Shown: positions 25,583 to 34,626 of the stretch, one piece after another
Position numbering within the stretch: the first letter of the stretch is position 1
Layout: each line of letters begins with the position of its first letter
Assembly (NCBI RefSeq): GCF_030812885.1
Contig: NZ_JAUSTO010000002.1
Location: forward strand, 62,001-126,000
DNA length: 64,000 nucleotides
Reading direction: 5' to 3'
From: Moryella indoligenes
GTDB taxonomy: Bacteria > Bacillota > Clostridia > Lachnospirales > Lachnospiraceae
Program-made: the position numbers and the translations under genes
Notes under the pieces: generated by a model
Seen by the model: the letters and a program-made list of their open reading frames with translations, nothing else
Databases searched by the model: none
Told to the model about the DNA's origin: nothing

Positions 25583-26241
25583 ATATAATGATATTTGCAG
25601 ATCAGGAATCAAAGCTTTTATATGAGTATTATGATCCGGAACGGATGAAGGATATTGATCTGATCATTTCCTGCGGTGATCTGCCTCCGGAATATCTTAC
25701 ATTTTTTGCTACATTGTGCCATGCCCCTCTTTTGTATGTAAAGGGGAATCATGATGGAAAATATGAGCAAAAACCGCCGGAAGGCTGTATCTGTATTGAA
25801 GATAATATTTATGTATACAAGGGTGTGCGTATTCTGGGGCTGGGAGGTTCCATGGAATATATACCAGGGGCATCAAACCAGTATACAGAATGGAGAATGA
25901 GGGCACGTATCCGGAAACTGCGGTGGAAATTGTGGTGGCATAAGGGATTTGACATACTTGTAACCCATGCGCCGGCTTATAAGCTAAATGATATGGAAGA
26001 TCTCCCACACCGGGGATTTAAGGCTTTTCTGAAACTGATGGATAAATATCATCCAAAATACTTTCTTCATGGTCATGTGCATGCTAATTATGGGAAAGGT
26101 TTTAAACGTAAAGATGTGTATGGCACTACCAGGGTGATCAATGGATACGAGTTTTATGTGGTTGAGTATCCTGGGGAGCCGGTGGAGAAAGAAAAGAGAG
26201 ATGAAAGAAAGCAGATAAAGGATCTGTGTTCTCACATGTAG
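25579..26241 (+). CDS. Calcineurin-like metallophosphoesterase
   Basis: 220 aa with the metallophosphoesterase signature: D in IMIFADQES, GDLPPEY, GNHDGKY, VTHAPAYKL, and GHVHANYGKG, the metal-ligating residues of the fold. The start overlaps the BMP-fragment stop by 4 nt (ATGA), so its promoter may have been removed with the 5' part of that gene. Substrate unknown; neighbours of BMP binding proteins suggest nucleotides or cyclic nucleotides (inference). Confidence 0.88.
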   Translation: MNIMIFADQESKLLYEYYDPERMKDIDLIISCGDLPPEYLTFFATLCHAPLLYVKGNHDGKYEQKPPEGCICIEDNIYVYKGVRILGLGGSMEYIPGASNQYTEWRMRARIRKLRWKLWWHKGFDILVTHAPAYKLNDMEDLPHRGFKAFLKLMDKYHPKYFLHGHVHANYGKGFKRKDVYGTTRVINGYEFYVVEYPGEPVEKEKRDERKQIKDLCSHM

Positions 26242-26269
26242 ATTTTGTCATCGTATTTTTAAGCGGCTG

Positions 26270-26305
26270 GAGGGATGAGCCGGTTTGAAGCTGGTCTTAT
26301 CCCTC
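26270..26305. terminator. Terminator between metallophosphoesterase and flavoprotein genes
   Basis: GAGGGAT pairs with ATCCCTC around an inner CCGGTTTGAAGCTGG-type arm, followed by TTAGCTTAGTATTTTT on the plus strand. It sits between convergent genes. Confidence 0.6.
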
Positions 26306-26325
26306 TTAGCTTAGTATTTTTGCTT

Positions 26326-28290
26326 TTAATCAATCATACCTATTCGTTCTCGGTATATTTTCCATTGATTTTCAAAGAAATAGTCAACTTCAGGTAATGG
26401 GCGTACCGGCCGTCTTGAAGCAGACGGTATCCCTTTTTTTAAAGTCACTTCCTGGATTTCCTGGCTATGCATTTTCAAATCCAGTTTGCAGCGATATAAT
26501 TCGTCAAAAGGTTTGCAATCTGGAAAACCTGGGAGTTCCCCTAAAGAATCTGTATATAATGCAGACCCCCGGCTTCCTCCGCCTGCTTTTGCATAGTCTA
26601 ACATGGCAAATAGATACATTTTTTGAGAAAGAAGCATATCATACAGTTTATAAAATAGCGAAAGCTGTGAAACAGAAGGAGACTTTGCTTTTTGTACAAA
26701 GTGGCTGATATCATCTTCTGCTTCTTTTAAAGCTGCTTCCATTTGTGCCTGATTACGGATCATGCCTGCAGCCGCACTCATTCTTTTAGCAGCGTTTATC
26801 CACAGTTCTGATAGTGTGTGGTTTCCTTCAGCCAGTTCAGAAAGCCTGATCCGATCCAGAGCCTGAATGTGCAGCTTTTCTTTAATATCGCTCTCTGTGG
26901 ATGAATCATTTCGTTTTGTGTGGACCCTTCTTTTAAGAAAAATTCCTTCGGCAGCCCGGACGGCACCTACTTGACCTGCGTTTAGAGCCGTTCCGCCAGG
27001 TCTGGTAACTCCATGACTTGCACATACTTCTCCAATGGCATAAAGACCAGATATATTGGTTTCCCACAGGTGGTTAGTTGACAGACCGCCGTTGTTATGC
27101 TGGGTGCATACGGCAATCTCTAAGCGTTCTTTAAATAGATCTATATGGTGATCCTGATAGAAATGAATGGCAGGTTCGTTCATGTGTTTTAAACGTTCAA
27201 TGGGTGTTCCAAAACATGCTCCGGCCCGGCTTAAATATTCGTTAGCTTCCGGAATCATAGATGTATAGGGAAGGTTGCTGTCTTTTTCAAGTTTTCCGGG
27301 ATTAACTCTGTAATCTAAAAATACTCTGCGCTTTTTTAATACGGTTTCCTGATAAACTAATAGATCAATTACCGAAGAACCGCCAAAAATCTTATTTACG
27401 TCAAATGGCCACTGATAACCTTTTAAAAAAACCATAGAAAGCAGATCTGGAAGTTTCGTAAAGTAATCAAGCAGAAATTCTTTTTCATCATTTCCATCTT
27501 GGTCAGTAGAAATAAAGTTTGGAAGTACCTGCATATATGTTCCGCTTACATTCCATCTTGGGTTTAATGAAGCCATTCCAAATTGCCATTCTGTGAGATT
27601 TTTTCCAGAAGCACCAGCTTCAAATGCCATACCTGTGGAACCAGTCTGTGAAACAGGATATACACTGTCATGATACATGCCGGCCGGCCCGCCTGTTGCG
27701 AGAATCACATTTTGACACCAGATGATTTTATAAGTAGGTTCACTTTGCTCTTTTTTATCCAGGCAGAGGATTCCTTTTATATGGTTCATATATGTAAGTA
27801 GCTGGATAGCCTGTAACTGATCTAAAATTAAAATATGTTTCTCTTTTACAGATTTTTCAAGGGCTTCAGTCATAAGCTTAGAAGTATAAGGGCCAGCACT
27901 GGTGGCTCTTCTTCCTCTGTCATGATCTGTTTTATAGCCCATAAATTCACCGTGTTCTGTGCATGGAAAAGGAACACCTAACTCTGTAAGCGCAAAAAAA
28001 CACCGTGGAGAAAGGGCTGCTTCACACAATGCCTGGTCTCCGTCTACGCATTGTCCTGCAAATAGGTCTTCAGCCATATTTCTCACACTGTCAGCGTCGC
28101 TTCCTGATAATGTAAGTTTATAATAAGTCTGTTTGTCTGAACCTGTATTTCTGGAAGTGCCTGATTTAATATTTTCTGTTATTATTGCCAGATTGCGTTC
28201 GCCATTTTGATATAGGCGTAATGCAGCCTGAAATCCTGCTGCTCCACTTCCGATGATAATGTGTGTAATCGTTTGTTCAGTCAGTTTCAT
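26326..28290 (-). CDS. FAD-dependent fumarate-reductase/aspartate-oxidase-like flavoprotein
   Basis: 654 aa from ATG 28290, preceded by AAAGGAGAC. N-terminal dinucleotide-binding motif HIIIGSGAAGFQAALRL, SRNTGSDKQTYYKL, and the C-terminal FAD site GEVCASHGVTRPGGTALNAGQVGAVRAAEGI. No signal peptide, no FMN-binding domain and no heme or iron-sulfur partner is seen, so it is a cytosolic member of the family that oxidizes or reduces carboxylic acids with FAD. It lies downstream of the regulator of the TRAP cluster and is ended by the shared terminator at 26270. Probable role: a redox step on an organic acid taken up by the TRAP transporter. Confidence 0.75.
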   Translation of the reverse strand: MKLTEQTITHIIIGSGAAGFQAALRLYQNGERNLAIITENIKSGTSRNTGSDKQTYYKLTLSGSDADSVRNMAEDLFAGQCVDGDQALCEAALSPRCFFALTELGVPFPCTEHGEFMGYKTDHDRGRRATSAGPYTSKLMTEALEKSVKEKHILILDQLQAIQLLTYMNHIKGILCLDKKEQSEPTYKIIWCQNVILATGGPAGMYHDSVYPVSQTGSTGMAFEAGASGKNLTEWQFGMASLNPRWNVSGTYMQVLPNFISTDQDGNDEKEFLLDYFTKLPDLLSMVFLKGYQWPFDVNKIFGGSSVIDLLVYQETVLKKRRVFLDYRVNPGKLEKDSNLPYTSMIPEANEYLSRAGACFGTPIERLKHMNEPAIHFYQDHHIDLFKERLEIAVCTQHNNGGLSTNHLWETNISGLYAIGEVCASHGVTRPGGTALNAGQVGAVRAAEGIFLKRRVHTKRNDSSTESDIKEKLHIQALDRIRLSELAEGNHTLSELWINAAKRMSAAAGMIRNQAQMEAALKEAEDDISHFVQKAKSPSVSQLSLFYKLYDMLLSQKMYLFAMLDYAKAGGGSRGSALYTDSLGELPGFPDCKPFDELYRCKLDLKMHSQEIQEVTLKKGIPSASRRPVRPLPEVDYFFENQWKIYRERIGMID

Positions 28291-28331
28291 CTTGTCTCCT
28301 TTTCTGATCATAAGAAATCCTGATCAAAAAT

Positions 28332-28373
28332 GCCCAGAATAATCCGAAAGAAGAATCGAAAATTATTCTGGGC
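28332..28373 (-). terminator. Terminator downstream of GntR/LacI-type regulator gene
   Basis: Perfect 12-bp stem GCCCAGAATAAT with ATTATTCTGGGC, 18-nt loop, and ATTTTTGATC after it on the minus strand. It lies between the regulator stop and the flavoprotein start. Confidence 0.8.
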
Positions 28374-28421
28374 GAGTTTGTTTTTGATAAAATATATAAA
28401 AATGAATTGCAGATGTAAAAT

Positions 28422-29504
28422 TTAGCAAAGTAAAGAACGGACTGTTTCGCCAGGGATCACTTCAACTGAGGTGAGGACTTTTACAGGCAGACAACTGCCG
28501 TTGTTTACCTGCCATATCATATGCATTGCCGTAGATTCAGAGATGGCTTCGATATGTGTTTCTACCGTAGTAATCCGTGGGCTGATAATATTATAGTAGC
28601 CCAGATTATCATAACCAATCACGCTTACATCGTCAGGTACTGTAAGACCAGCTTTGCAGATAGCATTGATAGCACCGGTTGCCAAACGGTCATTAAATGC
28701 AAACAGGGCAGTAGGCATTTTACCTTTATAAGTGCTAAAAAAGTTAAAACATACCATTTCGGCTGCATCATAAAGCCAGGAGCCTGTCTCTAAGATTAAT
28801 TCAGGAGGAATAGAGAGCCCTTCTTCCTGAAATGCTTGGAGAAATCCGGCGGTACGCTCTTGATTGCTCAAATAGCTTCGTACACCAGACAGTAAGGCTA
28901 CAGTTTTATGTCCATGTTCAATAAGGTATCTTCCTGCAAGATAAGCGCCTTTGCGGTTATCTGATAAAACAGATGGAAGCTTGTCGGAGTAGCTGTTGAC
29001 TAAAACGCAGGGGATTTTCTGGTTGACAGCATATTCAATATGTTTTTGAACTACATTACTTACAAAAACGATTCCGGAAAGACCGAGTGCTGTGACCTTA
29101 TCGGCAATATTATCGGAAGCATCCAGTGTGGTGTAGATTAGGGAACAGCCGTTTTTTTGAAAATCACGTTCTAGTATATTGAACAGGGAAGAGTAAAACG
29201 GTTCGGTTATAATATTTTCTTTTGGGAGAAAAAAACCGATGTTTTTGTTGGTGATAACTTTTTGAGGTTCTGGTGCAATAGGGACACTGCTTAAGACAAT
29301 AGTGCCTTTTCCTGGGCATTTTTCAATCAACCCTTCGTCTGCTAGCATCTGCATCGCCTTACGAAGAGTACTGCGGTTGACATCATACTTTAAGGAGAAG
29401 ACTTGCTCTGTAGGTAGCAGGCTTCCTACCTTGTAGACATCATTGAGAATATCGTTTTTGATGTCATCATAAATCATGGAATAACGAAATTTTTCTTTGC
29501 TCAT
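28422..29504 (-). CDS. GntR/LacI-hybrid transcriptional regulator (AraR-like)
   Basis: 360 aa. The first 75 residues form a GntR winged helix (MIYDDIKNDILNDVYKVGSLLPTEQ; RSTLRKAMQMLADEGLIEKCPGKG); the rest is a LacI-type sugar-binding domain (VSVIGYDNLGYYNIISPRITTVE). Such proteins repress sugar or sugar-acid genes and release on ligand binding. It lies between the flavoprotein and the Fe-dependent alcohol dehydrogenase and upstream of a TRAP operon; its own promoter (-10 TATACT at 29557-29562) shares the ATGTATACT core with the other two. Confidence 0.86.
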   Translation of the reverse strand: MSKEKFRYSMIYDDIKNDILNDVYKVGSLLPTEQVFSLKYDVNRSTLRKAMQMLADEGLIEKCPGKGTIVLSSVPIAPEPQKVITNKNIGFFLPKENIITEPFYSSLFNILERDFQKNGCSLIYTTLDASDNIADKVTALGLSGIVFVSNVVQKHIEYAVNQKIPCVLVNSYSDKLPSVLSDNRKGAYLAGRYLIEHGHKTVALLSGVRSYLSNQERTAGFLQAFQEEGLSIPPELILETGSWLYDAAEMVCFNFFSTYKGKMPTALFAFNDRLATGAINAICKAGLTVPDDVSVIGYDNLGYYNIISPRITTVETHIEAISESTAMHMIWQVNNGSCLPVKVLTSVEVIPGETVRSLLC

Positions 29505-29509
29505 ATTTT

Positions 29510-29590
29510 ATCTGACTGAATTGTTTGTTAATTTGTTGACTAGCATTTGTAAATAAAGTATACATTTAATATTTTAACATGTTCAGTTCT
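29510..29590 (-). promoter_or_regulatory. Promoter/operator region of the AraR-like regulator
   Basis: On the minus strand ATGTATACT with -10 TATACT at 29557-29562 is followed by ACAAATGCTAG and CAACAAATTAACAAAC. The -35 match (TGAACA) is weak. The ACAAAT/AACAAAC words recur at the ADH and HIT promoters and are candidate operator half-sites. Confidence 0.5.
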
Positions 29591-29622
29591 TTCCTGCAAT
29601 TCATGTTTAAAAACTTGTTCTA

Positions 29623-30783
29623 TCAGTCTTTCATAGCCAGCTCATAAGCTGCTTTCATCAGTTCCTCGTTCAGAGGACGTGGATTGCAGGTAATATGTCC
29701 GGTAGTTCTCTTGATTACGTCGATCAGATAATCCATGCTTGGTTCTTCTTTTATATATCCCTTTAAGCAACATGGGGCATCAATGGATTTCTGTAAAGTG
29801 GTGATCTTATTTAACAGAGCTTGTACGTTTTCATTGTCAGAAGCCTTTTCTTTGTATACGCCGAATGCCTTGGAAATTTCTACATATTTCTTTTCAGCGT
29901 ATTCCTGGTTCAAGATAATGGAAGCTGGAAGGAAGATAGAGCATGCATCGCCGTGAGGAATGCCGTATTCGCCGCCTAAAGGCTGGGCCATGATGTGAGC
30001 AATGCCAATACCGGCAGTGATGGCAACTCCGCCAAAGTAGCTGGCAAGCATCATTCCGGCTCTTGCTTCCAGATTATCAGGATTGAGGTAAGCTTCTTCT
30101 AGATATTTATTTACCAGTTCAATAGCTTTGAAGCCATACATTTCGGTAATTGGTGTTGCGTTTAAAGAAACATAAGATTCAATGGCATGGCTTAAAGCAT
30201 CCATTCCTGTAGCAGCAGTAATGCGTGCAGGAAGAGCTAAAGTCAGTCTTGGATCCAGAACAACAACATCAGCAATCATGGTGTTATGATACAGGCTTTT
30301 CTTCAAGTGATTGTTATTGTTGATAACAACACTGGTTTTAGTAGCTTCAGCACCAGTTCCAGAGGTGGTTGGGATAGCAATAAACAGAGGCGGCTCAACA
30401 GTTACAGCTTTTCCACGCATCTGATAATCTTCGGTGTCACCGCCGTTAACGGCCAGCATACCGATTACCTTTGCCGCGTCAACAACGCTTCCGCCGCCTA
30501 AAGCAATTGTACAGTCACATCCTTCTGCAATGTAAATGTCGCGTCCGTGGTCAATAATCTGAAGAGTTGGCTCCGTTTTTACTTCGTAAGGAACAACGGT
30601 CATGCCGGCGTCTGCCAAGAGAGAAGAGATTTTCTTGAAGGCGTCAAACTCAGTGCTGAAGGTTACAAAAAGAACTTTCTTTTTATTGTACCAGTTTAAG
30701 ATCCCTGGAATCTCTGCTATCTTATTTTCACCGAAAATAAGACGTCTGTTAAAAACCATTTCAAAACCATTTGTGATTGCCAT
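29623..30783 (-). CDS. Iron-containing (group III) alcohol dehydrogenase
   Basis: 386 aa, preceded by TAAGGAGG. Family features: NAD site ALGGGSVVDAAKVIGML, TTSGTGAEATK, metal-site segments TGMDALSHAIESYVS and GIPHGDACSIFLP. These enzymes interconvert alcohols and aldehydes or reduce 2-hydroxy and keto acids. It has a near-consensus promoter (30859-30887) with the same operator words as the regulator and TRAP operon, so it is very likely co-regulated. Substrate: probably an aldehyde or hydroxy acid from the sugar-acid pathway (inference). Confidence 0.9.
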   Translation of the reverse strand: MAITNGFEMVFNRRLIFGENKIAEIPGILNWYNKKKVLFVTFSTEFDAFKKISSLLADAGMTVVPYEVKTEPTLQIIDHGRDIYIAEGCDCTIALGGGSVVDAAKVIGMLAVNGGDTEDYQMRGKAVTVEPPLFIAIPTTSGTGAEATKTSVVINNNNHLKKSLYHNTMIADVVVLDPRLTLALPARITAATGMDALSHAIESYVSLNATPITEMYGFKAIELVNKYLEEAYLNPDNLEARAGMMLASYFGGVAITAGIGIAHIMAQPLGGEYGIPHGDACSIFLPASIILNQEYAEKKYVEISKAFGVYKEKASDNENVQALLNKITTLQKSIDAPCCLKGYIKEEPSMDYLIDVIKRTTGHITCNPRPLNEELMKAAYELAMKD

Positions 30784-30858
30784 GATACATCCTCCTTAAA
30801 AATGTGTTTGTTTAGTTTGTTCATTTGTTGAGATATCAGAAGAATTTTTACATTTGTT

Positions 30859-30887
30859 AGTATACATGCTTTAAAAGACAAAGTCAA
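30859..30887 (-). promoter_or_regulatory. Promoter of the Fe-dependent alcohol dehydrogenase
   Basis: Minus strand: TTGACT (30882-30887), 17 nt, TATACT (30859-30864), one base off consensus at each element. Just downstream are AACAAATG and CAACAAATGAACAAAC words shared with the other two regulon promoters. Confidence 0.8.
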
Positions 30888-30951
30888 CAAAATAATCAAC
30901 AATTATCAAAAATGTTGCGAACATATAAAAATGCATATATTAAGGAGGTGA

Positions 30952-31089
30952 ATGAACAAAACACCTATAAAAGATGAAAAAACAAGGGCAGTATCTGTGA
31001 AAAATACTGGGAATATGACTGGGAAAATAGATAATAAAGCAAAAACAACCAAGCAAAATGAACGGAAAATCAAAAATAGTCGACATTAA
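30952..31089 (+). CDS. Possible 45-aa basic peptide
   Basis: ATG at 30952 with a very strong AAGGAGGTG immediately upstream, though spaced only 3 nt from the ATG. The frame MNKTPIKDEKTRAVSVKNTG... is Lys-rich and ends at TAA 31087-31089, just before the -35 box of the TRAP operon promoter. No homolog recognised. It could be a small regulatory peptide or chance sequence. Confidence 0.3.
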   Translation: MNKTPIKDEKTRAVSVKNTGNMTGKIDNKAKTTKQNERKIKNSRH

Positions 31090-31091
31090 TA

Positions 31092-31120
31092 TTGACAACC
31101 TATCGAAAGATATGTATACT
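31092..31120 (+). promoter_or_regulatory. Promoter of the HIT-TRAP-dehydratase operon
   Basis: TTGACA (31092-31097), 17-nt spacer, TATACT (31115-31120), preceded by ATG to give the ATGTATACT core shared with the regulator and dehydrogenase promoters. Downstream GTGAACAAATATTG and TTGACAATAT are candidate operator sites in the leader before the HIT gene at 31178. Confidence 0.85.
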
Positions 31121-31177
31121 TATGTATGTGAACAAATATTGATAATGTTGACAATATAAATAAAAAGGAGTCAGGTT

Positions 31178-31609
31178 ATGGGCGAATGTTTCTATTGTGA
31201 GGACGGAGAGAAGAGAAAGAGTTTGATGATTGAAGTCTGTAAGTTGAATTATTCTACAATCTACTTAAACAAAAATCAAAAATATCCGGGAAGATGCGTT
31301 GTAAAGCTGAATGAGCATAAGACAGAATACTTTCAGATGACCAAAGAACAGAGAGATGGATATTTTGAAGAACTGGCAGCTACAGCAAAAGCAATCTTTG
31401 AATTGTACCATCCGGATAAAATCAATTACGCAACATTTGGGGATCTGGTACCTCATGTACATGTGCATGTTGTTCCTAAATATAAAAATGGTCAAGACTG
31501 GGGTAATCCATTTGATGATACACAAGGAAAGAAAGAATTGACTGATGCTGAATATCAGAATATGGTAGATGAATTAAAAGAAACTATATTAAAAGAATTA
31601 AATAAATAA
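31178..31609 (+). CDS. HIT-family (histidine triad) nucleotide hydrolase
   Basis: 143 aa, with AAAAAGGAG upstream. The triad H93-V-H95-V-H97-V-V lies in GDLVPHVHVHVVPKY. HIT enzymes hydrolyse or transfer AMP from nucleotide conjugates. It is the first gene of the operon HIT-dctP-dctQ-dctM-dehydratase, an unusual partner for a TRAP transporter. A CEDGE and FYC N-terminal segment with Cys residues (C4, C7) is present as in many HIT proteins. The substrate is unknown; the position suggests a nucleotide-activated or adenylated form of the imported acid, or simple housekeeping of a by-product. Confidence 0.88.
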   Translation: MGECFYCEDGEKRKSLMIEVCKLNYSTIYLNKNQKYPGRCVVKLNEHKTEYFQMTKEQRDGYFEELAATAKAIFELYHPDKINYATFGDLVPHVHVHVVPKYKNGQDWGNPFDDTQGKKELTDAEYQNMVDELKETILKELNK

Positions 31610-31627
31610 TTTTAGGAGGATGGCAAG

Positions 31628-32725
31628 ATGAAAAAAATGTTAGCAGCTGCTCTGGTAGCATCTATGGTTATGGGAATTACAGCTTGTGGTGGCTCATCAA
31701 AACCGGCAGAAACAAAGGCACCTGAAAGTGCAAAAGAAACAGAGGCAGCAGAGGGAACAAAGGAAGGAGCAACAGAAGCAGCTGCAGCTGATGAAAAGAA
31801 GACCGGTTCTGAGATGACTTGGAAGCTGGCTACTGACGCAGCAAAAGATTATCCTACAACAAAGGCTCTGATCAAGTTTGCAGATGAGGTTTACGAGAAG
31901 AGTAACGGACGTATTGCGGTAGATGTTTATGAGTCTTCTATTCTGGGCGATGAGGTTTCTTATATGGAGCAGCTTCAGGCAGGCACTGTTGATGTAGCTA
32001 AGTTATCTATTGGTACATTAAGTGGACTGTATGAAGATACACAGATATTCTTACTTCCATTCCTGTTTAAGAACAACACAGAAATGTGGAAAGTTCTGGA
32101 GGGCGATGTTGGTACTACTATTAAGAATGGTCTGAATGATTATAGTATTCAGGGAATCGGTTTCACAGACTGTGGAAGCCGCTGCTTCTATACTACAACA
32201 GAAGTAAAGACAATTGATGATTTTAAGGGATTACCAATCCGTGTACAGAACAATCAGTTAATGAACTCCATGGTCAGCAACTTAGGTGCTAACCCTGTAA
32301 ACGTAGCTGCAAACGAAGTATACAGCGCACTGCAGACCGGTGTATGTAAGGGCGGTGAGAACAATCCTAACATCATTCTTTCTGACAGTTTATATGAAGT
32401 TGCTCCTTATATTCTGCTGGATAACCATACAACTACCATGGATGTGATCTGTATGAACCTGGATCTGTGGGAGTCCTTAAGCGATGAAGACAAGGCAATT
32501 GTAGACGAAGCAATGGCAGATGCAACTGCATATGACAGGGAAATCTGGGATGCTTCTATTGATGCGTCTCTTCAGACATTAAAAGACAAAGGTGCAACTA
32601 TTGTAGAACCAGATGATGCAACCTTAGATTCCTTTAGAGATGCTATGGCTCCTATTTATGAAGAATACTCTACAAAATATGCAACACTGTTAGATGCGAT
32701 TAATACAACATTAGAAAAAAAATAA
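31628..32725 (+). CDS. dctP: TRAP transporter substrate-binding lipoprotein (DctP type)
   Basis: 365 aa. Signal with lipobox GITACGG, then a low-complexity Ala/Glu/Lys linker to about residue 60, then a DctP domain (WKLATDAAKDYPTTKALIKFADEVYEKSNGRIAVDVYESSILGDEVSYMEQLQAGTVD in pieces; RVQNNQLMNSMVSNLGANPV). The Arg of LPIRVQ is the usual carboxylate-binding residue. It captures an organic acid and delivers it to DctQM. It is encoded 18 nt after the HIT gene and before dctQ and dctM. Confidence 0.93.
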   Translation: MKKMLAAALVASMVMGITACGGSSKPAETKAPESAKETEAAEGTKEGATEAAAADEKKTGSEMTWKLATDAAKDYPTTKALIKFADEVYEKSNGRIAVDVYESSILGDEVSYMEQLQAGTVDVAKLSIGTLSGLYEDTQIFLLPFLFKNNTEMWKVLEGDVGTTIKNGLNDYSIQGIGFTDCGSRCFYTTTEVKTIDDFKGLPIRVQNNQLMNSMVSNLGANPVNVAANEVYSALQTGVCKGGENNPNIILSDSLYEVAPYILLDNHTTTMDVICMNLDLWESLSDEDKAIVDEAMADATAYDREIWDASIDASLQTLKDKGATIVEPDDATLDSFRDAMAPIYEEYSTKYATLLDAINTTLEKK

Positions 32726-32758
32726 GCTAGTTTGATAATTTTAAAGAGAGTATAGGCG

Positions 32759-33271
32759 ATGAAAGAAAAAATTGAAAATGCGATCGGGCTTGTATATACC
32801 GTTGTAGAAGCGCTCTGCCGACTGGTTCTGATATTTATGGTATGTACAGTAACAGCGCAGGTAATCAGCCGTGCTATTGGAGGTAATATCAAGTGGTGCG
32901 AGGAGGTCATGCTGATCCTTCTCGACACCATGATGTTCTTACTGCTTCCAGTGGGCATAAAGGATGATCTACATATTCGTATTGAAGTGTTTGCGAAATA
33001 TTTCCCAAGGAAGGTAAAGGTATTTCTCCTTTATTTCAGCAATGTAGTGCTATTAGTAGTATCTCTTTGCATGATCCGTTATGGATTTTTTCTGATGGAA
33101 AAGACAAATTCTAAATTTACGATCACAGGTCTTCCAAGAAGATATCTGTATCTGGTCACAGTTATCAGTGGAATTCTGTGCCTGGTCATGGTTATTGCAA
33201 AGTTATTTGGTATGTTCCATACGAAATCCACAGACAATTTCCTGGAATCAAAAAGCGAGCTTGAAAATTAA
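32759..33271 (+). CDS. dctQ: TRAP transporter small membrane subunit (DctQ type)
   Basis: 170 aa with four hydrophobic spans; WCEEVMLILLDTMMFLLLPVGIKDDLHIRIEVF is the characteristic DctQ motif region. It forms the membrane complex with DctM. It lies 33 nt after dctP and 38 nt before dctM. Confidence 0.9.
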   Translation: MKEKIENAIGLVYTVVEALCRLVLIFMVCTVTAQVISRAIGGNIKWCEEVMLILLDTMMFLLLPVGIKDDLHIRIEVFAKYFPRKVKVFLLYFSNVVLLVVSLCMIRYGFFLMEKTNSKFTITGLPRRYLYLVTVISGILCLVMVIAKLFGMFHTKSTDNFLESKSELEN

Positions 33272-33309
33272 CAATGGTAAAGTGATGATAGAAAAGAGGG
33301 ATTAACACT

Positions 33310-34608
33310 ATGGATACAAATACAATAGCCATGATCATACTCTTTGCAACATTTATGATTTTTATGGTTTTGCGTGTATCTGTAACATTCAGTATGCTGG
33401 GTGCATGTGTTCTGACCGCCCTTTACCTGGGACCGAAATATGTATCTTCGGTATTCCTACGTTTGGGTGACGGTGTACAGTCATTCTCATTTTTAGCAAT
33501 TCCGTTCTTTATTTTTGCCGGTGACATTATGGCAGAAGGCGGTATTTCGGACCGATTGGTAGAAGTGGCTAACGTTATGGTAGGTCGATTCCGTGGCGGT
33601 CTTGCTTATGTAAACGTAATTGCGTCAACCTTTTTTGGTGGAATTTCCGGTTCACCTACAGCGGATGTATCTTCCTTAGGACCAATCGAGATCGGTATGA
33701 TGACAAAAAGTGGTTATGACAAAGACTTCTCTGTTGCAACTACAGTAGCAACTGCTACACAGGCTCTGATTATTCCTCCAAGCCACAATATGATCATTTA
33801 TGGTATGGCTGCAGGAGGGCTTTCTACTGGAAAACTGTTCCTGGCAGGTATTGGACCTGGACTTATGTTATGTGCTGCAATGTGTATCTTGGTAGCACGT
33901 ATTACCAGAAAAAGAGGTTATCCAAGAGGGCCTAAGTATACGGTCCGTGAATCTTTAAAAATCGTCAGCGATGGTTTTCTGGGAGTTATGACTATTGTCA
34001 TTATTCTTTTAGGTGTTTGTACCGGTTTATTTACAACTACAGAGAGTGCTGCGATTGCATGTGTATACGCTTTATTTGTTACCTTATTTATTTATAAGAG
34101 TATTAAAGTAAAAGATATCTGGAGAATTGCAAAAAAATCGTTGGGAACGCTGGCTATGATTTTAAGCATTATTGCAGCAGCAAACGCATTCTGCTATCTG
34201 ATGAGCCTAATGCAGGTTCCAGCAAAAATCACACAGATGTTATTAACCGTTTCTGATAACAAGTACGTAGTTCTGATCCTGATCAACATCCTGCTGTTAG
34301 TTTTAGGTTGCTTCATGGACGTTGCTCCACTGATCTTGATTGTGACTCCGATTCTTCTGCCTGTGGTAAAAGCACTGGGAATGGATCCAATCCATTTTGG
34401 TATCGTTATTATGATGAACCTGGCAGTTGGCTCTTTGACACCGCCGGTAGGAACTACCCTGTTTGCAGGCTGTGCAGTAGGTGATATACCGATTGAAAAA
34501 GCTACAAAAGCCCTGATTCCATACTATGTAGTTATGGTAGTTGTTTTGCTGTTAGTTACCTACGTCCCTGCATTTTCTATGACACTTCCGAATCTGTTAA
34601 TGCACTGA
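33310..34608 (+). CDS. dctM: TRAP transporter large permease (DctM type)
   Basis: 432 aa with about 12 hydrophobic spans. Family motifs: FLAIPFFIFAGDIMAEGGISDRLV, TFFGGISGSPTADVSSLGPIEI, IIPPSHNMIIYG, and the terminal LAVGSLTPPVGTTLF. It is the Na+-coupled channel subunit. The complete P-Q-M set indicates a functional high-affinity importer of a C4-dicarboxylate, keto acid or sugar acid; uronates and aldonates are common for TRAP systems next to dehydratases. Confidence 0.94.
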   Translation: MDTNTIAMIILFATFMIFMVLRVSVTFSMLGACVLTALYLGPKYVSSVFLRLGDGVQSFSFLAIPFFIFAGDIMAEGGISDRLVEVANVMVGRFRGGLAYVNVIASTFFGGISGSPTADVSSLGPIEIGMMTKSGYDKDFSVATTVATATQALIIPPSHNMIIYGMAAGGLSTGKLFLAGIGPGLMLCAAMCILVARITRKRGYPRGPKYTVRESLKIVSDGFLGVMTIVIILLGVCTGLFTTTESAAIACVYALFVTLFIYKSIKVKDIWRIAKKSLGTLAMILSIIAAANAFCYLMSLMQVPAKITQMLLTVSDNKYVVLILINILLLVLGCFMDVAPLILIVTPILLPVVKALGMDPIHFGIVIMMNLAVGSLTPPVGTTLFAGCAVGDIPIEKATKALIPYYVVMVVVLLLVTYVPAFSMTLPNLLMH

Positions 34609-34626
34609 TAAAGCAAAGGAAAAGGT

